From CALVXC01 sp036636255 (GTDB lineage Bacteria; Bacillota_I; Bacilli_A; RF39; UBA660): a DNA stretch of 28,805 nt. Both the position numbers and the translations under genes were made by a program. The notes under the pieces were generated by a model, which worked only from the letters and a program-made list of their open reading frames with translations, had not been told where the DNA came from and searched no databases. Below, piece by piece: positions 1 to 9,100 of the stretch (position 1 is the stretch's first letter; every line of letters starts with the position of its first letter). Location of the stretch: NCBI GenBank assembly GCA_036636255.1, contig JAVWOV010000002.1:1-28805 (forward strand), read 5' to 3'.

Positions 1-341
1 TTATTAATCAAATTATCTTTTTAGAAAATCAAATTGATGAAGTTAGTAAAGAAATTAAAGAATTATATAATAAATTAGATAGTCATCTTTTATCAGCTCT
101 CGGTGTTGGTGTTAATCTTGCCCAATCATTTTAGCAGAAATTGGGATATTAATAACTTTGATAAACCAAGTAAACTGATTGCTTTTGCTGGTACTGATCC
201 AACTGAGTCCCAATCTGGTAACAAGTTATCTGCCAATGATAAAACATTCAAACGAGGTTCACCATATCTTCGTCATGCCATCTATAAAGTAAGTTTAGTT
301 GCTATATCTAATGAACCAGAGTTAAGAACTTATCATTTTGT
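1..341 (+). pseudogene. Decayed IS110-family transposase, C-terminal part
   Basis: This is the remnant of the C-terminal half of an IS110/IS116/IS902-type transposase, a DEDD enzyme with a second catalytic serine in this region. The opening frame (codons in phase with base 3) reads an amphipathic helix rich in E, K and N, then ALGVGVNLA. The next stretch, IILAEIG, is in a second frame, and INNFDKPSKLIAFAG onward, including QSG and RGSPYLRHAIY, is in a third. The successive frame changes near 120 and 147 fit two single-base losses. QSG followed by K/R-G-S-x-x-LR is the family signature around the active serine. Similarity fades near 340. The N-terminal RuvC-like domain would lie left of the window. 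It cannot make a working enzyme as written. Family is fairly certain; exact endpoints are not. Confidence 0.7.
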
Positions 342-371
342 GAATACTTTTGTGTCTATATATCTATCCTA

Positions 372-503
372 ACACCAAATTTATTAGATAATCATTATGC
401 CATTATTTGTTTTAATTCTTGGTTAGCTCATAGTAGTCATGCTAATTGTTATAATTTACAAAGAAAAATGATTAGTGACATGGATTTATATCATCATATT
501 TAA
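372..503 (+). pseudogene. Possible reverse transcriptase C-terminal remnant
   Basis: A short open stretch in a different frame from the preceding transposase remnant ends in TAA at 501-503. It has no start codon or ribosome binding site of its own. It contains SWLAHSSHANCYNLQRK. From memory this resembles the C-terminal thumb-region motif of bacterial RNA-directed DNA polymerases (diversity-generating-retroelement or retron-like), which often end with a Ser-Tyr/Trp-x-Gly/Ala-x-x-x-H-x-x-x-Y-x-L-x-x-K pattern. The catalytic palm (YADD) is absent. It would therefore be a tail left after deletion or insertion involving the IS110 element. The assignment rests on one motif and is tentative. Confidence 0.4.
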
Positions 504-761
504 TTTTTATATTAATTATTTAAAAAAATTTTACTTTGTTTTTACAAAAATTAATTTTTTTAAATAAATTTGATGCTTTTTACTAATACATATGTTATAA
601 TTACCAAGTAAAGAGCAATTTTAATTAATATTAGAATTATTTCTTGCCCAAATAATAATTATATAATAAAATTTGCTTTTGATGTTAATAATAAGCCATT
701 TAGTACATATTATTTAAAGAATTTAAGAAACATTTTAATTATCAGAAAATGAGGTGATTTT
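504..761 (+). other. Intergenic region upstream of argS
   Basis: This A/T-rich stretch holds no credible gene. It contains the argS promoter candidate at 593-601. It also contains an imperfect inverted repeat (614-623 with 667-677, one bulged T) and a short open stretch at about 676-751 that lacks a start. The inverted repeat could be an attenuator hairpin or a mobile-element end. No T-box motif is visible here, unlike upstream of serS. Confidence 0.5.
593..601 (+). promoter_or_regulatory. Extended -10 promoter for argS operon
   Basis: TGTTATAAT is a perfect extended -10 element (TGn plus TATAAT). TTGATG at 570-575 is 20 bases upstream of TATAAT, too far for a normal -35, so recognition would rely on the TG extension. 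It would start transcription about 155 bases before argS. Confidence 0.5.
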
Positions 762-2363
762 ATGAAAGATTTACTTAAAGAAATTATTGTTAAAGCATTG
801 CTTACAATGACTATTGTTAAGAAGCCAGAAGATATTATAATAGAGGTTCCTAAGTGTCGGGATAACGGTGATTATTCCTCTAATATTTGCATGCAATTAG
901 CAGCTGAATGCAAGATGAATCCCCGTGATATTGCCTATAAATTAATTGAATTTATTACTGATGATCACGTTGCTAAAGTTTGCGTTAAGGGACCCGGTTT
1001 TTTAAATTTTTATTTAAACAAACAATTTTTACTAAAAAATCTTCATAACATTTTAATTAGTGGTGATAATTATGGACGTAATTCGCTTGGCTTAGGACAA
1101 AAGGTTAATCTAGAATATGTTAGCGGTAACCCAACAGGAACACTTCATATAGGTCATGCTAGGGGCGCTAGTTATGGTGATTCTCTAGCTAACATTTTAA
1201 AATTTTGTGGCTACGACGTAACAAGAGAATATTATATTAACGATTCCGGCAATCAGATTGATAATTTAGAAAAGTCAATTAAAATTCGTTATTTAAATAT
1301 TTGTGGAGATCGGTTAACAATGCCTAATGATGGTTATCATGGTAAAGAAATTATTAAAGTTGCCTCAGATATTTTTACTAAGTATGGTTACGATGCTTCA
1401 GATGATGTTTTTAAAAAATGGGGCTTAAAATATTTACTAGATGAAATTAAAAATGATTTAAATAATTATGGCGTTTCATATGATGTTTGGACAAGTGAAA
1501 AGGATTTATACCAAAATGGTTTAGTTGATCAAACCCTAAATTTATTAATTGAAAATAAATATACATATAAAAAAGATTCAGCATTATTTTTAAAAACAAG
1601 TGATTTTGGTGATTCTAAGGATAGGGTTTTGGTTAAAAGTGATGGTAATAATACCTATTTATTACCAGATATTGCCTATCATAGAGATAAATATAATCGC
1701 GGCTTTGATCGCTTAGTAGACGTTTTTGGCGCTGATCACCACGGCTATATTGCCAGATTAAAGGCATCGATGACAATGCTTAACCTTGATGCTAATAAAT
1801 TGGATGTTAAAATATTACAAATGGTACGCCTGCTTCAAGATGGTGAAGAAATTAAACTTAGTAAGCGAACAGGTAAGACTTTAACGATGAATGATTTAGT
1901 TACAGAAGTAGGACTTGATGCAACACGTTATTTTTTTGCAATGCGTAGTTTGGACTCACAGATGGATTTTGATCTCTCATTAGCAACAAAAAAATCTAAT
2001 GAAAATCCATTCTATTATGTCGGTTATGCCCATGCTAGAATTAATTCGATTATAGGTGATAAAAGTATTGTTTTAAAAGATGATTATGTTACTTTAGAAG
2101 GAGAAAAAATTTTAAATATTATGTTTAAGCTATATCAGTTTGAGGATGTTGTTAAGCTCAGTGCTAATAACATGGCCCCACATATTGTGACTAATTATGT
2201 TTATGAACTTGCTACTTTATTTCATAGTTTCTATGCAAAGGAAAAAGTTCTTACCGATGATTTACTAGCAACAAAGGAACGCATTAATTTAATTAAAGCA
2301 GTAGGAATTGTTATAAAAAATTCATTAAGATTAATTGGTGTTAAAGCACCTAATAAAATGTAG
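762..2363 (+). CDS. argS: Arginyl-tRNA synthetase
   Basis: Class Ia synthetase that charges tRNA-Arg with arginine using ATP, in the cytosol. The 533-residue protein is close to the usual 550-580. An N-terminal additional domain (about residues 1-90) precedes the catalytic Rossmann fold. The HIGH motif is at residues 129-132 within SGNPTGTLHIGHARGA. The second class I signature is KLSKR at 365-369. The C-terminal helical anticodon-binding domain ends in SLRLIGVKAPNKM, a typical ArgRS ending. Start ATG 762 follows the ribosome binding site GAGGTGAT with good spacing. It heads argS-rpoE-prfA-prmC, with only 11 bases before rpoE. No defect seen; identification is secure. Confidence 0.97.
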   Translation: MKDLLKEIIVKALLTMTIVKKPEDIIIEVPKCRDNGDYSSNICMQLAAECKMNPRDIAYKLIEFITDDHVAKVCVKGPGFLNFYLNKQFLLKNLHNILISGDNYGRNSLGLGQKVNLEYVSGNPTGTLHIGHARGASYGDSLANILKFCGYDVTREYYINDSGNQIDNLEKSIKIRYLNICGDRLTMPNDGYHGKEIIKVASDIFTKYGYDASDDVFKKWGLKYLLDEIKNDLNNYGVSYDVWTSEKDLYQNGLVDQTLNLLIENKYTYKKDSALFLKTSDFGDSKDRVLVKSDGNNTYLLPDIAYHRDKYNRGFDRLVDVFGADHHGYIARLKASMTMLNLDANKLDVKILQMVRLLQDGEEIKLSKRTGKTLTMNDLVTEVGLDATRYFFAMRSLDSQMDFDLSLATKKSNENPFYYVGYAHARINSIIGDKSIVLKDDYVTLEGEKILNIMFKLYQFEDVVKLSANNMAPHIVTNYVYELATLFHSFYAKEKVLTDDLLATKERINLIKAVGIVIKNSLRLIGVKAPNKM

Positions 2364-2374
2364 GAGGAGATTTA

Positions 2375-2809
2375 ATGGAACTTAAAAAAATGTCGAAAGA
2401 GGAAATTGAATTGATGTCTTATACCGATATAACTTATCAACTTTTTAAAGAGAATAAGAAACCTATGAATACGGCAAAAATTTTCAAAAAAATTTGTAAA
2501 TTACTCGGTTATGATGAAGATGCTTATCAAACTAAGATAGGAGATTATTATACTTCTTTAACCCTTGATAAGCGCTTTATTTTGCTCCCTAATGGTAATT
2601 GGGATGTTCGTGATCATCATGCCATTTCATTATTGGTTGATGACGATGATGATGATGAATTAGAGGAAACAGTTTCAGAAGAAACAGATGAAGAAGTTGA
2701 TGACGACGAAGATAAAATTATCGATGACGATGACGACATCGAGGATGATGATTTAGCCGAACTCGCTATTATTAAAGATGAGGAAATTGATGGGGAAATG
2801 AATAGGTAG
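2375..2809 (+). CDS. rpoE: RNA polymerase delta subunit
   Basis: The delta subunit of Firmicute RNA polymerase is an accessory factor that promotes enzyme recycling and reduces non-specific binding. The 144-residue protein shows the two expected parts. An N-terminal HARE-HTH winged-helix domain spans about residues 10-85, ending in the typical LLPNGNWDVRDH. A highly acidic disordered tail follows from about residue 88, with runs of Asp broken by short hydrophobic stretches. The start at 2375 has GGAGGAG just upstream, overlapping the argS stop region. The gene lies directly after argS, and a hairpin covers its stop codon. The low-complexity Asp tail is normal for the family. Confidence 0.93.
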   Translation: MELKKMSKEEIELMSYTDITYQLFKENKKPMNTAKIFKKICKLLGYDEDAYQTKIGDYYTSLTLDKRFILLPNGNWDVRDHHAISLLVDDDDDDELEETVSEETDEEVDDDEDKIIDDDDDIEDDDLAELAIIKDEEIDGEMNR

Positions 2810-2826
2810 ATTACCTATTTTCTTTT
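2801..2826 (+). terminator. Hairpin with T-tract between rpoE and prfA
   Basis: AATAGGTA (2801-2808) pairs perfectly with TACCTATT (2812-2819) across a 3-base loop, followed by TTCTTTT. The rpoE stop codon TAG lies inside the stem. It has the form of an intrinsic terminator or partial attenuator, and may lower prfA-prmC transcription relative to argS-rpoE. No separate promoter for prfA is obvious. Confidence 0.55.
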
Positions 2827-2842
2827 AAAGGAGGAAAAAATC

Positions 2843-3898
2843 ATGTTAGAGCGACTTAAAAATATAGAAAAAAGATATTTAGAAATTGAAAGTTTAATGG
2901 CTTCTTTTGAGGTAGTTAATGATATAAAACAGACAATGATTTTGTCTAAGGAAAGATCTTTATTAAAGGATGCTTATGACATATATCAAGAGTATAAACA
3001 AATGCTTGCTGATAGAAAAGCTGCTAAAGAAATGAGCCATGACGCTTTATTTTTAGAATTTTCACGAGAAGAGTTGGCTAAGCTTGATATTTTAAAGCAA
3101 GATTTAGAAGCTAAAATTGCTATTATTTTATTACCTAAAGATCCTAATGATGATAAGAACGTTTTGGTAGAAATTAGAGGTGCAGCCGGAGGTGATGAGG
3201 CTAATATTTTTGCAGGCGATTTATTTAGAATGTACGCTAAGTATGCAGAAAAGGAAGGATACCAAGTTGAAGTTTTAAATGCTTTAGAATCAGATGCTGG
3301 GGGATTTTCACAGATTAGTTTTATGATTAAAGGTGATAATGTTTACGGTAAGTTAAAATATGAAAGTGGAGCACACCGAGTACAAAGGGTTCCAGCAACG
3401 GAGACGCAAGGTCGGGTTCATACATCAACAGCGACAGTTTTAGTTATGCCAGAAGTTTTAGACAGTGAGGCCGAAGAAATTAATCCAAATGATATAAGAA
3501 TTGATGTTTATCGTAGTAGTGGTAAAGGTGGACAAGGGGTTAATACAACAGATAGTGCCGTTAGAATTACCCATATGAAAACAGGAATTGTGGTTACTTG
3601 TCAAAATGAGCGTAGTCAAATTCAAAACAAGGAACATTGTATGAAAATTCTTAAAACTAAATTATATGAAGAAAAGCTTAGAAAGCAAGAAGAAAAATTA
3701 GGAGCAGCCAGAAGAAATAAGCTTGGTACTGGTGATCGCTCAGAAAAGATAAGGACTTATAATTATCCTCAAAACAGGGTTACTGATCATCAAATTAGTT
3801 TTACTTTAAAACAATTAGACCGCGTTATGGAAGGAATGCTTGATCCCATTATTGAAGCTTTAATTACAGAAGATCAAGCAAGAAAGTTAAAATGTTGA
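2843..3898 (+). CDS. prfA: Peptide chain release factor 1
   Basis: RF1 recognises UAA and UAG in the ribosomal A site and triggers peptide release. The 351-residue length is normal. The codon-recognition tripeptide is PAT, within VPATETQGRVHTST, and this distinguishes RF1 from RF2 (SPF). The catalytic GGQ is at residues 229-231 inside SSGKGGQGVNTTDSAVR. A strong AAAGGAGG site precedes ATG 2843. The last seven bases overlap the start of prmC, whose product methylates the GGQ glutamine, so the enzyme and its substrate are probably translationally coupled. Identification is certain. Confidence 0.97.
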   Translation: MLERLKNIEKRYLEIESLMASFEVVNDIKQTMILSKERSLLKDAYDIYQEYKQMLADRKAAKEMSHDALFLEFSREELAKLDILKQDLEAKIAIILLPKDPNDDKNVLVEIRGAAGGDEANIFAGDLFRMYAKYAEKEGYQVEVLNALESDAGGFSQISFMIKGDNVYGKLKYESGAHRVQRVPATETQGRVHTSTATVLVMPEVLDSEAEEINPNDIRIDVYRSSGKGGQGVNTTDSAVRITHMKTGIVVTCQNERSQIQNKEHCMKILKTKLYEEKLRKQEEKLGAARRNKLGTGDRSEKIRTYNYPQNRVTDHQISFTLKQLDRVMEGMLDPIIEALITEDQARKLKC

Positions 3899-4677
3899 CG
3901 GCTGACTTTTTAGCATATGGAATGAAAAAATTAGCTGATAATAAAAAAGATGAAAACTTAGCTAAATATTTATACAAATATGTTGATAATAAAGAAAAAT
4001 TTATTAAAGGTATAGACCAAATAATTGCCGGTATACCTGTTCAGTATATTGTTGGTAATGTTAATTTTTATGGTTTTATTTTTAATGTTAATGCTAGTGT
4101 TTTGATTCCTCGTTTTGAAACAGAGGAGCTTGTTAATAAAACATTTGATTATATTGAAAAAAATTTTGCTAAAGATTTGGATATTGTCGATGTAGGAACA
4201 GGAACAGGCTGTATTGCGGTTACGCTTAAAAAGTTATTACCATATTGCCATATGAGTGCTGTTGATATTTCTTTAAAAGCACTTGATGTTGCTTGTGATA
4301 ATGCTAAATTAAATAGTTGCGATATTGATTTTCATTTAGGTGATTTACTGAGTCCTTTAACTAAAAAGTACGATGTTATTATTAGCAATCCGCCTTATAT
4401 TGATCATAATGATTATGATGTAATGGATATTGTTAAAAATAATGAACCTAAAATCGCTCTTTATGCCGGTAATGAGGGATTAGAAAATTATGAAAATATT
4501 TTAAAAAATGCCAATAAATATTTAAAGACTAAAAGCATGATTGCATTAGAAATAGGCGCCGATCAAGGGAAAAAAGTTGCTAATTTAGCCAAAACCTATT
4601 TTCCTAACTCCCATATTATAGTTAAACAGGACATGCAGGATCGGGATCGATTTATATTTGTTTTTAATAATTTCTAA
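3892..4677 (+). CDS. prmC: Release factor glutamine methyltransferase
   Basis: SAM-dependent N5-glutamine methyltransferase (HemK/PrmC) acting on the GGQ glutamine of release factors. The 261 residues comprise an N-terminal helical substrate-binding domain (about 1-75, with VQYIVGNVNFYG) and a Rossmann methyltransferase domain. SAM-binding motif I is DVGTGTG at about 100-106, and the catalytic NPPY is at 166-169. ATG 3892 lies inside the prfA end (7-base overlap), and no independent ribosome binding site is needed. This prfA-prmC pairing is widely conserved. Family and partner are clear. Confidence 0.95.
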   Translation: MLTADFLAYGMKKLADNKKDENLAKYLYKYVDNKEKFIKGIDQIIAGIPVQYIVGNVNFYGFIFNVNASVLIPRFETEELVNKTFDYIEKNFAKDLDIVDVGTGTGCIAVTLKKLLPYCHMSAVDISLKALDVACDNAKLNSCDIDFHLGDLLSPLTKKYDVIISNPPYIDHNDYDVMDIVKNNEPKIALYAGNEGLENYENILKNANKYLKTKSMIALEIGADQGKKVANLAKTYFPNSHIIVKQDMQDRDRFIFVFNNF

Positions 4678-4680
4678 ATT

Positions 4681-4701
4681 TAACTATTTAGTTATTTTTT
4701 T
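4681..4701 (+). terminator. Weak intrinsic terminator after prmC
   Basis: TAACT and AGTTA form a 5-bp stem with loop ATTT, followed by seven T. The stem is short and A/T-rich, but it sits just after the prmC stop and before a new promoter, so it plausibly ends the argS operon. Confidence 0.4.
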
Positions 4702-4763
4702 AATCATATATTTAAAGTTTTTAACTGTTAGCAAGTTAATAATTTCAAATATTGCTTAAATTA

Positions 4764-4772
4764 TGCTATACT
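4764..4772 (+). promoter_or_regulatory. Extended -10 promoter
   Basis: TGCTATACT is an extended -10 element. The predicted transcript would begin near 4779, about 12 bases before the start codon at 4791, leaving room only for the ribosome binding site. No strong -35 is seen. Confidence 0.5.
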
Positions 4773-4790
4773 ATTATAAGTGGTGATAAT

Positions 4791-6125
4791 ATGGAAAATA
4801 AAAAAAGGCGCACATTAACAAATTTTAACATTAATAATAAAGGATCCGATTTTAAAGGTCGTCTTAAGTGGTTTTTAGATTTTGACCGAATTGTATTAGT
4901 TAAAAAAAAATCCAAGGCAGTTCCAATTTTTAGTTCCAGAATAGAAGAAATTAATTTTACTAATCAAGGTATTGACAACATGAATTTTTTTAAAAAAAGT
5001 GTCGTTGTTAAAGAAAATGACGTTGATATTGTAACTGCTAAGCCAGTTAAAATAGTTAAGAAATCATCTTTGACAAAGGTTCATGATGATATTAAACATA
5101 AAATAACTACTTTAGATATGGAAATAGCTATTAAAAATAAAATTGATAATTTCATTTTAAAAAACAAAAAGAAACTTAGCCTACTTAAGGAACAACTTGA
5201 TAATATTAATGATGGTATTTCTAATATTTTTTTAAAAGACGAAATTGACTTAAAGAAGCAAAAAATCAAAGATATTAAGAAGAAAGCTAATGTTTTACGT
5301 TTGGAATGCTTACTAGTTTATAATAATAGTGATTTTAAAAATTTTGATATTTTAAACGATGAGAAGTTAGATAAAATGATTACGCATTTTACATCTGATG
5401 TTGCTCAAGATGAAATTACTGTTTTAGCTAGTAGTTGTCGTGACGATATTGATTATGTGGATAATTTACTAGTTACGCTTGACAAAACAGCTCAGATTAA
5501 TTTTTTGATTGCATTACAGGATAATGATATTACTTCACGCGATGATGATTTTAAAAAGTATAAAGGTGAAGTTGCTACAGTTAGTAACAAGAATAATGAA
5601 ATTATCAATATATTAAGTAAAGAAAATAAAAAGATGGCTGATATTATGGAACAGTTAAATACTTTTGAAAATCACAAAGATAATTTGTCACTGATTGATT
5701 TAAAGCAAATAAGTAATAATTATATTAAATATCTTTTTAGTGTAAGTCACTTTCAAGCTTTACTTCATTTATTAACATTAAATATTTTTGGTGATAAGCA
5801 AAATGAACTACAAAACGAAATTTTCAAACGTCGTCGGTTGATTAATAAAACTTATGATAATTATGCTGATATGCTCGGTGATGGAATTAATCAGTTGAAA
5901 TATTTATCAACTAATATTAAGCATTGTTTATATGACCTTAGAAGTCTTTGTAATACTTTTGATAATAAATTTTATAAGTATAAGCATTTAATTCCCGAAT
6001 ATGACATTATTTACAATAAACTTGATCAATTAAAAGGTATTCTTAATAAAAAAAGCGAAGAAATCATTAATGTTAATGAGGTGTTAATTTATAAAAAACA
6101 AAAAGCAATCGCTAAAAAGATATGA
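4791..6125 (+). CDS. Unrecognised lysine-rich coiled-coil protein
   Basis: I do not recognise this 444-residue protein. It has no signal peptide, no membrane segment and no nucleotide-binding motif. The first 120 residues are basic and probably disordered (KKRRTLTNF; several VVK and KKS stretches). Residues about 125-200 and 255-440 are rich in heptad-like L/I/K/N/E patterns that suggest long helices or coiled coils, including a run of KKxKI repeats. Start ATG 4791 is chosen over a TTG 39 bases upstream because TGGTGAT lies at the right distance and the promoter -10 would otherwise be inside the gene. It is followed 19 bases later by polC, apparently in one transcript. A structural or DNA-associated role is possible, but nothing in the sequence proves it. 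Confidence 0.7.
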   Translation: MENKKRRTLTNFNINNKGSDFKGRLKWFLDFDRIVLVKKKSKAVPIFSSRIEEINFTNQGIDNMNFFKKSVVVKENDVDIVTAKPVKIVKKSSLTKVHDDIKHKITTLDMEIAIKNKIDNFILKNKKKLSLLKEQLDNINDGISNIFLKDEIDLKKQKIKDIKKKANVLRLECLLVYNNSDFKNFDILNDEKLDKMITHFTSDVAQDEITVLASSCRDDIDYVDNLLVTLDKTAQINFLIALQDNDITSRDDDFKKYKGEVATVSNKNNEIINILSKENKKMADIMEQLNTFENHKDNLSLIDLKQISNNYIKYLFSVSHFQALLHLLTLNIFGDKQNELQNEIFKRRRLINKTYDNYADMLGDGINQLKYLSTNIKHCLYDLRSLCNTFDNKFYKYKHLIPEYDIIYNKLDQLKGILNKKSEEIINVNEVLIYKKQKAIAKKI

Positions 6126-6144
6126 TATTTAGGGGGAAGATTAG

Positions 6145-9100
6145 ATGGAAGTTAATTTAAAAAAGTTATTGATTAAAAGCGGATTGGAGGAGTTTTATCC
6201 TTTTTTTGAAAATGGTAAATTACTTAAGATTGTTGGTAATAAGGAGAAAACAGAATATGTTTTTAAGATTCAAGTGGAAAAAATTTTACCAATTGACGTT
6301 TATGATAAGGTATCAAAGAATATAAAACGTGTTTTTGCTTGTTCACAAAATATTATTGTTGATTTAAAAGTTAGTCATATTGAATGTTTATTAGTTAAGC
6401 AATATTTTGATTATTGCATTAAAAAATATATGGTGGATAATCCATTATTAGAGCTTTTTCTTGCAAATGAGGTAATGATTTCTGATAATGTTATAAAAAT
6501 AAGTATTAATAATAAGGCTGAGGAACGTAAACTTAGTAGTGTTAAGAATAATTTGCTTGAAGATTTTAAGCATTTTGGTTTTGGAGATTTATGTTTAACA
6601 TTCATTACTGTTCATAAGGAAAGTGAAAAGATTCGTGAGCAGATTAAGAAGGATATGAATTTGTATAGTAATACGGTAGTTGAGGCACCCAAGGTATCTA
6701 AGAGTTTTAAGCGACAAACTAGTAAGGATGCTATTTTAGGTCGAGTTATTAATACTGATAGTATGCGAATCGAAAATATTTTAGGCCCACTTACTAGTGC
6801 AACGATTGAAGCATGTATTTTTGATATGGATATTAAAGAGACTAAGAGCAATTTGAAAATTATGACCCTAAAGGTTACGGATTATACAGATAGTATTTAT
6901 TGTAAGTTATTTATTAATGATGATGAACAGTTTAAAGTTTTAAATGATTGTCTGAAGGTCGGTAAGTGGTTTAAAATTAGAGGTAATGTTAAGGATGACA
7001 GTTATTCTAATGAGTTAGTTATTAGTGTTTATGATATTAATAATTTAAAACATTTAGAAACAGTTGTTACCGATGATGCTCCATTAAAACGAGTTGAGTT
7101 ACATACCCATACTAAAATGAGTCAAATGGATGGAGTAGTTGATTGTCATGATTTACTTAAGCAGGCTTTAAAATGGGGTCATAAGGCAATCGCAATTACT
7201 GATCATAATTGTTTACAATCATTTCCAGATGTTTATAATTTTGTTAAGTGTCATAATAAGTCTTTAAAGGAAAACGAGCAACCTTTTAAGGCTATTTATG
7301 GAGTGGAATTATTGATGGTTGATGATGATATAGACATTGTCGTTAGGCCTGATGATAGTAGTTTACTAGATACTACATATGTTGTTTTTGATTTTGAAAC
7401 CACTGGTTTAAATGCCGGAGGTCAAGATTCAATTATTGAAGTTGGAGCGGTTAAGATAAAAAATGGAGAAATTATTGATCGCTTTTCCCAATTAATAGAT
7501 CCATTACGAAAATTACCAGCAATAATTACTGAAATTACTAATATAACGGATGAGATGTTAAAAGGAAAGGAATCAGAAGAAAAGGTTATTGGTGATTTTA
7601 TTAATTGGTTTGGTGATTTACCATTGGTCGCTCATAATGCTAAATTTGATATTTCTTTTTTAAAAAAGGCCTATAGAAAGTATGATTTAGGTATTTTTTC
7701 TAATATGGTTATTGATACTTTAGAACTTTCTAGAACTTTGGATAATAATTATAGTCGTCATGGTTTATCAGCTATTGTTAAACGCTATAATGTAGTTTTT
7801 GATGAATCTGGTCATCATCGTGCTGATTATGATGCTGAAACAACGGCACTGGTATTTCATAAAATGTTGTTAAAATTAGATGGTCGTAATTTTGCAACTA
7901 TTAGGGATATTGATAAGTTGGTGACAAAGGAAGACATTTATAAATATGGTCGAACATTTCATATAAATATTTTGGCTAAAAATAAAGTAGGTTTAAAAAA
8001 TTTATTTAAGATTGTTAGTTTTGCTAATACTAAATATTTATACAAGACACCACGCATTTTAAAAAGTGAACTTTCAAAATTAAGAGAAGGTTTACTTTTT
8101 GGCAGTGGTTGCTATGAAAGCGAGGTTTTTATTCAGTGTCGATCTAAAAGTGATGCTGAACTTTCAAGCATTATTGATTTTTATGATTATGTGGAAGTTC
8201 AACCACTTGATTGTTATGACCATTTATTACAAAGTGGTGATTTTGAAAATAAGTCATTATTGCTTGAGCATGTTAAAAAAATTATTCGCAACACGGTTAA
8301 TGTTGGAAAGATTATTGTAGCATCTGGTGATGTTCACCATCTAACTACCAATGATCGAATTTATCGTGAAATTTTAGTTAATCAGAAAGTTCCAGGTGGT
8401 GGCCGTCATCCTTTAGCTAGGGGTAATATTAAAAAAATACCTAGCTATCATTTTAGAACAACGGAAGAAATGCTTACAGATTTTGCTTTTTTAGGTGAGG
8501 ATTTAGCGTATGAAATAGTTGTTTCGAATGCTAATAAAGTAGCGGATATGATTGATATTTTGGAAGTAATTATTGAAACTGGTGGTGTTCCTTTTTCACC
8601 AAAAATCGAAAATTCCGCAGCTATTGTTACGGATATGGTTTATAAGAAGGCTTATGAAATTTATGGTAATCCATTACCTGATTTGATTCAAAAAAGGGTT
8701 ACTAGTGAATTAAACGGTATTATTAATGGTGGCTTTGATGTTGTTTATTTGCTTTCACAGCGTCTAGTTAAAAAAAGTAATGAAGATGGATATTTGGTTG
8801 GTAGTCGAGGTTCAGTAGGTTCATCTTTTGTGGCAACAATGATGGGAATTACGGAGGTTAATCCATTACCGGCGCATTATGTTTGTCCTAAGTGTCAACA
8901 TACGATATTTGAACTTGATGGTAAGATTCTTGGCAAGAAATATGCTAGTGGTTATGATTTACCTAATTTAGCTTGTCCTTGTTGTGATACATTACTGAAT
9001 AAAGAAGGACAAGATATGCCTTTCGCGACTTTTCTTGGCTTTAATGCTGATAAGGTACCAGATATTGATTTAAATTTTTCGGGGGATTATCAGTGGAAAG

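Noticed and set aside
676..751. Short open stretch before argS as a small gene
   Set aside because: No start codon with a ribosome binding site and no recognisable protein; it may be debris of the left-edge mobile DNA.
1..760. Template/variable repeat pair or CRISPR near the possible reverse transcriptase remnant
   Set aside because: I found no regularly spaced repeats and no pair of similar segments; only the imperfect inverted repeat near argS is present.
602..761. T-box or other riboswitch upstream of argS
   Set aside because: No GGTGGNACCGCG-like motif or specifier structure; only one imperfect inverted repeat.
2635..2800. Asp-codon repeats in rpoE as a tandem repeat of interest
   Set aside because: An acidic low-complexity tail is normal for the delta subunit.
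3886..3898. UGA read as tryptophan (code 4), given the Mollicutes-like composition
   Set aside because: Several clear genes end at TGA at the expected family length, and every conserved Trp I checked is TGG.
4752..4790. TTG start 39 bases upstream for the coiled-coil gene
   Set aside because: The predicted -10 box lies inside it and it has no ribosome binding site.
8099..8320. Alternative-frame open stretches within polC, serS, the ABC permease and other genes
   Set aside because: They lie fully inside genes with strong family evidence and have no ribosome binding sites or recognisable products.
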